In this document: one piece after another, positions 1-13,000 of the stretch | Numbering within the stretch: the first letter of the stretch is position 1 | Layout: each line of letters starts with the position of its first letter | NCBI GenBank assembly: GCA_037074765.1 | Contig: JBAMDO010000162.1 | Coordinates: 1-64,000 of the forward strand | Direction of reading: 5' to 3' | DNA from: Mansonella perstans | Lineage: Eukaryota; Nematoda; Chromadorea; Rhabditida; Onchocercidae | DNA: 64,000 bases | The notes under the pieces: generated by a model | Told to the model about the DNA's origin: nothing | Databases searched by the model: none | Seen by the model: the letters and a program-made list of their open reading frames with translations, nothing else | Position numbers and translations under genes: made by a program

Positions 1-782
1 ATATTTACAAAAAAGGAAAAAAATCCCATCAAATTAAAATTATTGCTAGAAGTTCAGAAAAAAAACAAAAAAAAAATGAGGAGAGGAAAAGAATTTAGAG
101 CAAAAAAAAATTAGCAATACATATCTTTAAAGGTATCAAAAATTATTATATATCATTAAAATTTAATACTCTCTTCAATATCATTATGCTTATCAAATTT
201 CATCGCTGTGTTTTAAAAAGATAAATTTCGCATTTGCTAATTTCAAAATCAACAATGTGAGATGAAAACAAAAAAAAATACACAAATATTTTTTATCAAA
301 GATCCATTAAATATCAAAATGACTTTTCCAATGCATAATTAAATTAAGTAATTAATTAAGAAGTAATTGTAATAATCATACTTGACTCAGGAAGAATTAT
401 CATTATAGCTGTTATTTGAAATATATTTTAAAAAATATGTTGAAAATTTGAAGTAAAATTAATTATGCAAAAAGTAAACTCATTAAATTGTTTAATAACA
501 AATCAATCAAAGTATCAAGTTCTGCTACATCAAAAAAAAGTCATCATGTAACGAGTTACTCCTACTACATAATGCTCATCAATCATCAACAATTGATTCG
601 TTAATTTGGATTATAGTAACCTGAGCATAACCATGCTTCATTTACAAACTCTTACTCCCGGCTATAACCTTAACCTAAAACTTTAATATCACAAGATAAA
701 TTATGATCATGTGCCACTTTACGTATGGAATATTTCAACAAAGTGAATTAAATGAGGCAAACCATTAAGAAAAAAGACAAAC

Positions 783-1005
783 CATTCAGTGAGTTTCCGA
801 GAGTTGCCTTTTTAGATGTAGTAAAAATAACTTCCGCAGGATCGATATTATTAAAATCACAATCACAACTTTTATGAAATTTTCCATTTGATGTAAACCA
901 ATGACGACGTAACACTAATGACAAACGTTGCATACGACCGGTATGTGATGATTTATGCGATTGTTTACCATAATCAACCGATTTTACCGTATTTAAACTC
1001 TTCAT
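783..1005 (-). CDS. unc-73: unc-73 alternative first exon 3 (candidate), downstream of SH3
   Basis: An open stretch with ATG at 1003-1005 (MKSLNTVKSVDYGKQSHKSS, later RMQRLSLVLRRHWF). It ends at AAT G|GTTTGT in phase 1, the same phase in which the SH3 exon ends at 4262, so both can join the same exon left of the window. No AG upstream gives the entry frame needed from the SH3 exon, so it is better read as a first exon of a GEF2-only isoform. A GTAGCAG at about 1040 could be the leader acceptor; a TTG-LLKSIEVSS extension upstream is also open. No homology recognised. Confidence 0.55.
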
Positions 1006-4000
1006 CGATGATACTTCAATTGATTTAAGCAATAATCTGCTACTTTACTAACAAATAATTAAATTGCATATATTTGTTTGAACATTATGCCAATTAAAGA
1101 AAAAGGAAACGATGATGAAGTAATGAAAATTTTTCAAAATACATTAAACAGCATTAAACTATCCCAAATATATCACTATTTTTTCCCTTTATTGATTTAT
1201 ATTCTGCCTACATTACGAAATTATATCAATTTTGTAATCCATTTCTTAAACATAAACAATATCATAAATAGAAGAGGAGTAGTGAGAAGTGGTAAAGTTA
1301 ATAAGATTTCATTCCGGTAAAAAATGAAAAATTAAAAATTTGAAATTATTATTATCGTATTTTGCAAAATTTAAAACATTAACACTGGAAGAAAAAAATA
1401 TTCTCTAAAATAAAGCGATATATTGAAAAATATTTTGCAATTTTTTTGCAAGAAAAAAGATAATAAAATGAATAGCAAAAACAATGAAATCACTTACTAT
1501 TTCGAAAAGTTGAAATTTTAATTTTTTAATAATTCTTTCGATTGAATCTTGTTAATGATTATTAACATAGATAATAATCGTGAAAATTTTCAAAATAAAC
1601 AAAGAATAAAATTAAATCAAATTTATAATTTAGACTTCCAATTCTATTCCTTTAAGCATTTGAAAATTAGCAAAATTAAAAAAATTTCAAAAAGAGAAAA
1701 TAAGTGAATGTAAAAGATATTACTCTTTTTTTTTTCAAATAAACAAAAGCAAATAATTAAAAAGAAGAGAAATGATAATGAGAAGAAAAGAATATAAAAA
1801 GGAAAAAAGAGATGAAATGAAAAAGGGATTACAAAAAAAAAATAGAAACAAGAGTATCCGAAACAAACTTAAAATATATAATGGAAGAAAAGAAAAAAAA
1901 AATGAAAAAAGATGAAAAAAAAAGAGGAAAAGAAAAAAGAAAGATGAATAATAAAATATAAGTAAGAAGCAAACAAATGATGAATGGAAACTTGACTTAA
2001 CAGAAAGGGAGAGGATAGAAAGTTATTGAAATGGAAGTGGGATAGATGAAAAATTGAATTTAAGAAGAAACTTTCGTTTTCTTCTTTCTCTCTCTCTTTT
2101 TTTTTTTTTCAAACGAAAATATAATTAAGAAAGAGAGTTAGAGAGAGAAAATGCTATCAATTATTAACAAAATTTCAAAAAAAAAAAAAAAAAAAAGAAA
2201 AAAAAACATATTACTCACAGTATTTTTATTTGATATCTACTGTAATTTGCTATTTTTTTTTTCTGTCCAAATATTTTTACAAATTCAATGAGCTAAAAAA
2301 ATACATGGAAAGAGAGAGAAAGAGAGAGGGAAAAAAAAAGGAAATAAATTGCAAATTCATTAAATGTATCGAAAATGTTTGGGAAATTTTCATGATGATA
2401 TGTCTGTCGTCTATTGAATCCAATTTATTATTCTGATCTATCATTAGATAAAGAGATGATGATGATGATGCTTAAAAATAAAACCGCCCAAATTTTATTG
2501 ATATTTTTCATTATTTGAGGAAGAATAATTCTGATGTAATTTAGATAAAAATATTGAAAGAAATGAAAAATAGTAAATAAATGAAAAAATTAATGATAGA
2601 AATGTAATATAAGAGATTGATTGCATATGGTAGAACTGTAATTGAACAATGTAATACATTGTTGTATTTATAAAAAATTAAAATCAAATAAAATCATTAA
2701 AATAAATAAAAAAGTGAGAAATTTAGAAAATATATCAAAAAATATCTGAAAATAATATCAAAAAAAAAAGAAAAAAAAAACTTTTATATCTATTAAAAGA
2801 AAAAAGAATTAATGAAAATTTAAATTAAATATTTTAAAAGATAACAGAGAAATGCAATGAGGTCGATAAAAGGACGAGAGAGGAAAATTGTTGTACTTGG
2901 CTGAGGACAAAATGATAAAGTGGATTGAAAATTGGCAATTGCTTCTTCAATATTATTTGAAAAAATTGCATGATGAAGTGGAATATAATTTTTTTTTCTT
3001 TTTTTTTTTTTTTTTTTTCCATTTTTAAAATGTAAGAATAGTTGTGGCAAAATTTCATCATTAATTTTTTTTTTTGATAATTGAAAATCTAAATGGCTTC
3101 TTCTTTTCTTCTTTTCTATCTCATCGAAAAGCACAAAAAAAAACATTACTCTCTAAGTATCATTAATTTCAAAAATTTCTCGCGTCCTTTTTACTTCATT
3201 GCTTCAACAATTTAAGCAAAAGCGGAACTGAAAAAAAAAAAGTTTTTGGAGAAAATGAAATGCTAAGTTTAACAAAATTCACATTTAACAAATAATGTTG
3301 ACTATTCCACATCACATAAGTGAAATAAGAGAAGAAAAGAAAAAAAAAAAGCACATAGAATCGACATAAAGCAGTTCAGCTGTCAAATATGTCAAACTAA
3401 AAAATTACTGGAATTCAATTTTTTTCAAAAAATATTTCAAATATTTAAAAAATATTAAAAAATTTCTCAAATGTCAAAGTATGTCAAGTGAAGTGAATAC
3501 ATATGAGAATTGAAATTTAAAACGTTAGAAAATATTGATAGCTAAGAGGAATGAAAAATATTTTGGAAAATTTTGTTTCTATGATAAAACAATTTATTAT
3601 CATTGGCATATGTCTACTTTGTTATCCTTTTTTTTTTCCTCCCCAACTCTCTCTCATAGCAAATTTTAGCACAAAGTTCAATTATCAAATACTCTTAAGC
3701 AACAATAAAAATAAAGAGCCAAATAATCAATCAAATTAAACAATGTAAAAGAAAAATTTTAAGATAAATGACACAAATTTAAACGTTTCTATTACAATAT
3801 ATAACTCAGCATTTTCCATCTTTCTTACTTTCTCTCCCTATACTTTCTCTCATCTTCTTTTCAGTTATAATTAAAAAAAAACCACAAAATAATTAAATCA
3901 TTTTTATTTGAAACTAAAAAATAAAAAAAAATAGAAAATGTAAAACCACTTTTGAAATAAATTCCAATTATTTCATTGGATACCATTTGAGATTAAAAAA

Positions 4001-7000
4001 GCTATTTTTTAACTGCATTATTATTTTTGAAATAATTATTATAATTTATTTCTAATTTATGAATTTTAAAAAAAAAGTTACTTTTTTCAAAAAAAAATTT
4101 TTTCCCAATAATTCAATTTAATTTTCATATTGAAATATTAGCTTTGAAATATTCTAATCATATGGATGGATATATATTATATGAAAAGTTTCCAAATAGC
4201 AATTAAGTTTTAAAAAACAAAAAAAAAAAAACCAATTAAATGATCGTAAAAATGAACCAACCTGTTGGTTCTACAGATGAAATAACCGAACACGGTACCA
4301 ATCCTCGTTGCTGTTCACCATTTTCCCAAGTAATCGAAACAAGCACCCATTCTGGAGCATCACCACAATATTCTACCACCTAAAATTTTGTTTTTTTTTA
4401 AATTACCTAATGTGTTCATATATTTATATGCACCATATGAAAATGAAAAGAAGTGGCAAACTATTAAAATAGAAAAAATGGTAAATTTTAAAAGTTTAAA
4501 AGGAGTTTTTCTGAAAAAAAAACATTTCTATTTATAACTTTCAATTTTCCCAACTTGTTAAAGTTTTTTTTTGAATTTTAAATAAACTTTTCGAAAAAAA
4601 AGTAAACTCTGACAAATAAATTGCAATATAATCTTATTTCTTCGTCAATTCATAAAGAAATAACCAAAAATAACTTAAAAAAAAAAAAAAAACAAATCTT
4701 TTAAAAAATAAAACATAAAAACATATATTAAAAAAAAAAAGAAATTTCGAACTCATTTAATAATCCGATAATTAAAATGCTTCAATGAGACAGAGAGAGT
4801 CATTAAATGAAATTAGCAATGAAAACATATTGGAAAATAAAACACCTGAAAAAACCGGTTAAAATAAATTAATACTATTATAATTAGCTTGTCTGTCTAA
4901 CATTCAGAAAAAAATTGAAGTTTCTCATCAAAAATCCCAATATATTTTTGTGAAGGACAACTGATCCCGATATACGCATTTAAGCGTATATGTAAAACAC
5001 ACACACGTAATTTAACCTCGAGTTGCTGTCCTTTGGTGACCGAAAGTTGTCCCTTTTCAGTTGCCTTGAAATCATCAACAGCTATACAACCTTCATTATG
5101 ACCCTAAAAATAAACATCATTTGTTGTTCCAAAGTAAATTTCTTTACCGAGAGTAGCTTAAAGTTTTTTAAAATCCCAAATACATCATTGTTACTATTAT
5201 TACTGTTATCATAATCTAAATACTGTCATTATTTGCTGAGCAGTGATTTTGACAAAACAATAAAATATTATTTTATTTTCTTGTTTCATTCATACTCTTC
5301 TAAATTAGTGCTTTTTTTTTTCTAAAAATGAATCTTTAAAATATTCATTAAAAAAGTGAACAATTACATTACATTAACCATTACTATAATAGTTTCACTG
5401 TGCAATTGCTGAATTTAGAAATAATGTCTGGATCGGAAATTCCAAAAAGTATTTCAAGCATTAAGTTACTCGGAAATACTTAGGAAGTACAGTTTTGGAT
5501 GAAATAAAAGAAATATAACAAAATAACTGATCACTTTTTGTAATTGCACAATGTTTAGTAGTAATGATAACTGCAACTAACTCTCTTATGGAATAAAAGA
5601 TATTAGTAAAAAGGAATAGTTCAAAATAATATATCTCTTTATCTAAATTTATCCTAAAATTTCAAATGGATAATTTTTCTCACTGATTAAATGATAATTG
5701 CAGTATAAATTATCATTCTAATAAATAAATGCAATGAAGTATTTGATTAAAATTATGTTATTTTTTCGAAAAAGCCTACAAAATTAGACAAAAGATTTAG
5801 TTATTTTAAATTCAGTACTAGTTTCAATCAATCATGCTAAATTTATTTCATCACAATACCAATAATTTTTTCTTCATATCCTCTATCTTTCCCTCATTCA
5901 ACCAACCTCCCTCACTCTTTCTCTCTTTCCATTTTTTCTTTTCATGATCATTTTTAACAGTTATTTTTACCAATGAAAACTTTTAATTAAATTTCCTAAA
6001 AAGCAAAAAGCTTATCCGAGATTTAATTTGCTTAAAAAAAATAGCAAATTATACTTCCTAAAATAATCAACAACGCTATCAAATGTTGCCAGGAAAAAAA
6101 ATGGAAAATTAGAAATCCAGAAAAAAAGAAAAAGTAAGTAAATATATAAACAAACCGTTTGCTTTACAATTGACTGAAAACGTCGTTTAGCATCACGATA
6201 TAATGATTGCGTACGTGAACGTATTGATTTCGAATAACGCAACATTTCATTTATATAAATGACTTAAGAGAAATAATGTAACAAAATTTTAGCTTAAAAA
6301 ATTTAATTCCTTCTTTATTCAATTTTAAATTTAGTAAGCGAGAAAAAGAAGAGGAAAGAATAAAAGACTAAAAATTTGATTTCAATACAAATTTTTAATC
6401 GACAAATCTTCTTCAAAATATCCTGTCTGATAAATTTTTATTATTTTCATATTAATGATAATAAAAAAAACTTTCACATATAAATTACATATTATCATTA
6501 GTGAGTAAGAATTTATACCGTACAAAAATTAATCAATATTTCTGTTCAAATTAATCAAATAAATATGAATGCATAATCATTAAATAAATAATAATTTGAA
6601 ATTAATAATATCAAAAGTAATTAATAATAACTTCTTGTAGAGGGATCATTTGATAATTTTTCCCTTTTTTTGATGAAATCATTTTTATGACAAAATTAAA
6701 AAAAAATTTAGTGAAAAAACTGCTTCAGTAAAATTATTTATAAAAATATGTAAAGTATTTCATAAATTTGAAAAGTAAAAAAAACAGCTTAGCAAGAGCC
6801 GATGCTAGTTATAAAAGTGTAAAATGTAATTCTTGTCTTTCATTTCTTTCGCTTTTTTCCTTCCCATTCTCATAGCAAGAAAATTGATGAAATTTTTATA
6901 TAATATATGCAGATTTTTTTTTCTTCTCATACTTATTGCTTGCTTATCGAGAAATGCATGGATGAAATTAAATTTTAAATAAGAAAAAAAGAAACTATTT

Positions 7001-10000
7001 TATAAAAATATAAAAGAGGCATTAAATAGTCAAAAGCATATTCATTATATGCAATTAGCATTGCATTTTTTTTGTTAATCAGTGTGATATAAATAAAATT
7101 ATTATTAAATAAAATTAAGCAAAAGATGATGAAAAAAAGAGAGAGAAAAGACAGAGAAATTAGGTTGAATAAAAAACGGTATATATGACATAAATTGTTG
7201 GTAATTATTCAATTAAGATTTCAAAAAAATTAAATATAATTACTGTGATAAACTACGAGAATAAAAATTATTAAGTTAATAAGTAATTAAAAATAGCAAA
7301 CGTTTACTTTACAATATAAACGAAAATCAGAAAAAATAAATGATTGAGAAAGGAAAATGAAGAAATGATCGATAAGAATACCAAAGATTGTTTGTCAATC
7401 TATAATTTTTCAAAAATGATTGTCTCTTTTTAATCTATTAAACTTTATCACCAATATTTAACAAATATAAAATCAAAAATATTCCAGCATATATTTACAC
7501 CTACATAATAAATATCGACTTATATGTGATGGAAAGCAGAGAGAGAGGAAGCGACAGAAAGAAGTAATGTTTGAATTTGAAATTATCCTTTTAACACTTC
7601 ATCCTTAATGCATATAATATTTAACTTGAATAGAATAATAAATCTAAGATGATCCACTAAGACTGAGAAAATAACGAAAATCAACAAGATGGGAAAAAAG
7701 GAAAAAAAAGAAAGAACAGTAGTCAAAAATTTTTTTTAAAAAAAATTTCAATCCTTTAAAAATAAAAGAACAAAATTCCACTGGGAGAAAAAAAAAACTA
7801 TTCGCCTTCTAAATTGAAATTTTGCACTATCATATATTAAATGGAAAAAACTGTTAAAACCGAGTAATTTTTATAATATTTGATATTGAAGCTAATTTTA
7901 AAATTATCACAATATTAGGAATGATTTCATATTTCATTTAATTAATCCAGTTAATTTAATAACTCAGCTAGTTATATTTCCATTTAATTCATTTAACTGA
8001 ACAGCTATTTGCATAATCATTCATGCATTCACCTATTATTTATTATATCATACATGTATTTATTAGGCTATTTCCATAACTACATGCGTTTTATTTAGTA
8101 ATTTTCGCTTTTGTTTTTTATTTTCCTTCATTTCCCATTCCTTAGCACTGCTCATTATTTAATAATTTGAAAATCTTAAAATATACTTAAATTATTAGGA
8201 AAATTTCAGACTTATTTCATTAAATATTTCATTCTGCTCTCACTCATCATTTTAAGCAAATTCCATTAATACAGTGTCATAACGGCAATTTTCAATATGC
8301 TTAATTTACCACTTAATTGGTAATTAGGAGTTTATGTAATCCAAAAAGTACAAATTCGCATTCGTGAAATTGGAAAATTAATTTAGAACAAAACTGCAGA
8401 ACCGAATTAAAAATCAAAAAAATCCTCCTGCCATGCATGACTGGTTCTATGATTCTATGATCAAAGCCACCTAACAGTTTATCTCACTTAGCAAATTAAA
8501 ATTCTGGATGATATCAGACTGAATTCAAATAAAATTTAAAATTTCTGAAATACAGGCCATTCTTGGATAGATGATGCAAAGCGATTTATGTAAAAGAATA
8601 AGGGAAGGAAAAAAGCTAAAAATAAATGATGCGAAAGAGAAACAAGTTCATTAATATATATGAAAAATTTAATTAAATTGAAAAAAACCGTTTTCTTTAT
8701 TGTTTTCAAAAAAAAATCGTTTTCTTTTGCTTCCAAAAAATTCAGGCAGCTATTTTTATCACTTGAAATTATCAGTCTGAAATTCATCAGTAAAATTTGC
8801 TCAATGTTTGAAATACAAAAAATACTGATTGTAAAATAAATTGCATTTAAATTGATAATTAAAAAATCATTCAGTTTTACACTTCTCCACATTTAATCAA
8901 ATCAATCGACAAAACTTATATCCCTTACTTTTAACGGAAATTTCCAAATGATGTGTATTCATCAGAGTATTCTGAAGATTATTTTTTTGCCCCTTTAAAT
9001 TAAACAGCCCAAATGTTATTCAAGAATTCAAGATACAAAATATAAAAATGACTATATTATAAGTCCATCGTTGGCTGAATGAATTAGCTATCAAAATAAA
9101 AAGCTAAAAAATGGATATCCCAAAAAAATCTAATTATATACTTTAACGTCTTTTTAACAGTTCATAACTGAAAAAGACTCAATTAGGTAATTCAATTTCT
9201 CAAACTATTTTACAAGTTTCAAACAATTTTCAAAAATACGATTATTTCGTTAACTAAAAAAAACTTCCATTCCTACTACAATAAACTGCTTTTTTAAATG
9301 TATATACATATATATGCCTTTGGATATTTTCAATTACCATAAAGTTTCATACGACAACATGAAATTCTTCCAAAACTTTATTTAATTAACTTCGCTCATT
9401 AATTTTCCTTTTAAATTTGAGCATTTTAAAACTCCCAATTGATTTCGCTTGGTAAAAACTAACTAACTAAATTTCACATTTTATTTATTTATTTTTTTGA
9501 ATCTCTAATAATGATAAGTTGAAATAGAATAGTAATTGTTTCAAATTTTAAGCGATATTTTTAATCTAAAAATTCGAAATTCATTTTGCATAACGTTAAC
9601 ACTTACTGATCCAAACATTTTTTTTCTAGCTTTAAATTCATTGCTTAACAGTTTAACTAGAAGGAAAAAAATACATACAATTAAAATTTTCACCAATTTA
9701 TTAAAAACACTAATTGCATTTGAAAACTAAGCTAGAAATTGTTAATCGTATTTAGCTACAATATAAATATATTGAATCTGTTCAGTAATATTAAATAAAC
9801 ATTCTCATATTTGCGAAGCATTAAAAATTCATAAGCAGTAAATGAATAAAGTATTGCACAGGTTATCAATTTATATATTTTATATTAAAAAAATAAACAA
9901 TTAAATTATTAAACTGCTATATTGCTCAAACATTATCGCTTAAACTTGATATCACTTATTCAATTAAATAACATCAACATAGATATCATTAAACCTTCTT

Positions 10001-13000
10001 AAACTATAACATTTAGCAATAACTTCACATAATAATAATATTGTCAATTTTGTTGCTACTGCAAAAGTTAGCAAACTAATTATCATTACTTTGGCAAACT
10101 TTTCAGTAACCCAATATGTTTTGACTAATTACTACTGCAACATAAAGAACTACTATTATATTATTAAAATAAACATCACTATTGAAATACCTCGCGATGT
10201 TGGTTTGCCTCATCCTTTTTTTCCTTTTTATTTAAAATATTTTTGCAAAAAAAAAAAAAAAAAAACTAGAATATTCAGAATATCCAGAAATCAAAATTTA
10301 ATTATAACTGAATAACTGATTTATCATTGAAAAAAATTAAAAACTGAATAAACAACAGATATTTTAATAGTAATATCTTCGAAGATATTTCTATTAGTAA
10401 AAATTGCTTAATAAAAAATCTCCAAACCGTGACAATTTTGATATTATTAGAAGAAGAAGAAAATTAATTAGGAATAAAATAAAAGCACAGCTGACAACTA
10501 ATATGTCTCCTTTTTCACATCTGCAACCATCCATCCTTCTCTAATGCACTTCATTTATTTTTATGCTTTCACAAGCATTTCATATAGTTGATAAAATCTA
10601 GTACATCCTAATTCATTTTTTTTTAAAATTTGAATTTACTCATGATTTATCATTGAATTCATTTTCTCCAGCAAATTACATATCTGAAAATGATTAGCAA
10701 AGCAATCTAATTTCAAACTTCTTAAAGCAAAGGAAAAAAAAAAACTTCCTTTCTCCATTCCTACTACTCTTGTCTTCTTTTTCTTTCCTTTATTTATAGC
10801 TTTTTCAACGAAAAAGTAATTTAGCTATTACTTGTCCAAATCACTTCCTGGTTCTCAATAAAACATTTACGCAGAAAGGGGTTAATCATTTATCAAATCC
10901 CGGGACAAACAATTAAGTAATTAAATTATGTTTTGTAAATCATTGTACCAGTTAACAAATTTTACTTATTACTATTCATAAGTTATTACTTGTTGTCTCC
11001 TTCTTTTGTAAAGTGGTAATAATATTATCAATAATAATCAATTTCAATCGATTTTTCATTCTTTTCTTTTTTTAAATTAGAACTGATACAAAATTATTAT
11101 CTGATCAAATTTTCATTTCTTTTTTTTTAAAATACCAACTTCGTAAACCTACACAAATCATTATCTCCAAAAAAAAAAAAAAAAAAATGTTAGTCATTTT
11201 TTTTAATTAGAGAGGGAAAGAATGACTGGACGTATAAATTACTATATATAAATCAATCAAACATGAATTAAATTCCAATAAAGATGAAAATAAATATATA
11301 CCGAGAGATAGCGGAATATGCTCTCGATGATATCATTATCCAAGCCAAATGACTCATTGAAAAAAGTACTATCAATTTCCCAAGTAGCATTTTAATAAAT
11401 GGCGAATACTAGACTGCTCTGCACATTGTTCATCAACAAAAACGAAAACGTGTAAATATCATCACTTCATCAAATTTACTGGTAAATTTACTATTAAGTT
11501 CGAGAAAAAAATATATTTTAGGGAATAATTAAGGAAAAAATCCATCATCTTCTTGATAAATCGTTTTTTTTTTTGTTTTTTTTGTTTCCATATTAATATA
11601 GAATTTCGAATTGTAAACGATAAACTATAAAAAGATAAAATTATCTGCATGAAACTAATTTTTTTTTAATTGAAATTAAAAAACAATATATAATCGGTGT
11701 TTTTAAGCTTATTCCTAAATTTTAGGAAATCATCTCTTTCTTCAGAAAAAAAATGGAATCCAATTTTTTACAGCTAACACTCCTTGCAATATTTTTAAAA
11801 AAAGTTTAAATTTATAACAAAAAAAAGAAACTTATTAACAACCATATGTTGCAATAGAAAATATGAAATCGAAATATAAAATTAATTTTCGCCTTTTTCT
11901 TCCTCATTTTTTTCAAGAGAAAAAAAATCTAAAAAATACACTTCACTGTTTTTTTCTTGCCTTTTTTAATAATGCGGGAAAAAAAACTCCAAAATTGATT
12001 TTTAATTTCAGTATTCAATTTATTCATTCATTTATTTCGATTTTTCATGAATTTTTCTTTTTATAAACTATCCAAAAAAAAATATCACATTTTCGTCAAA
12101 TATACTTTGTATGCTTTGTAATTATAAATAATGATTGTAGAAAATTCGATAAAATATTACAATATCTTATGTAGCTTAACCAATATGCAGTATACTGAAG
12201 CATCCAAATATTTATTTGTTTACTGTAATATTTCTTTCAATATATTTATGGAAAGAAATCAACAGTCACAAAAAAAAAAATAAAAATAAAAGAATAAAAA
12301 ATAAAATCAAAATTTGCGTGCATTCTTAAAAACAAAATAAAATTTCTAAATTATAAAAAAAATAACTCATATATTACATAGCAAAAATTGATAAATTAAA
12401 AGCAAATCGTACTGGATCAATAAATAAACAAACCGATGGAATGTTATGGTCATGATTTGATGATCGTTTATGGCAAAAATGTTGCAACAATGATGAAAAT
12501 AGTCGTAATGGTGATGGTAATTTTCGTATCTTGATATGCCTTAGTGAAGAACGTTGCTTATTAATAGGCAGTAAATTATTTTGCGAAAGTGACATCGAAT
12601 CAGCTGAGAAAATTGCTGCTTAAAAAAGAACAGCAAAAAAAGCAACCACGTGTAATCAGTAATTAATTTGAATAACAAATCTTTCTATCAGTAAACAGTA
12701 ATAAAATTGAAGAAAAATAGGCGCAGATTAAAGCAACAATATTTGTTTCAATTTTATTCCAAAACTGTATTTTCAATCTTTCCATAAATTCCGCGTTGTT
12801 ATGCCTCTAATAATAATATTATTATTAATTAATAACGCTTCGATTAAGGCAGAAATTTTATTTCGCTAATGATAAACAACAACCACAATTTCAAAATAAT
12901 AAAATTTTGTGCAAAATAATTGAAATTTTTTGATAAACAAAAAGACTTTAATTAGTTTGCTAATAGATGCCAGACAAATAATTGATATCCATTACTAAAA

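Noticed and set aside
2820..3146. Two overlapping minus-strand frames near 3 kb
   Set aside because: Lys and Phe runs from poly-T/A DNA in an intron; no supporting signals.
8536..8892. 118-codon minus-strand open frame in the long unc-73 intron
   Set aside because: Composition is Phe/Ile/Leu/Asn as expected from AT-rich intron; no splice signals at useful places and no recognisable motif.
12590..12612. 12.5-kb unc-73 exon as an internal cassette
   Set aside because: Using TTTTCTCAG as a cis acceptor needs a phase-1 upstream exon, but the preceding linker exon ends in phase 0; a first exon is the better reading.
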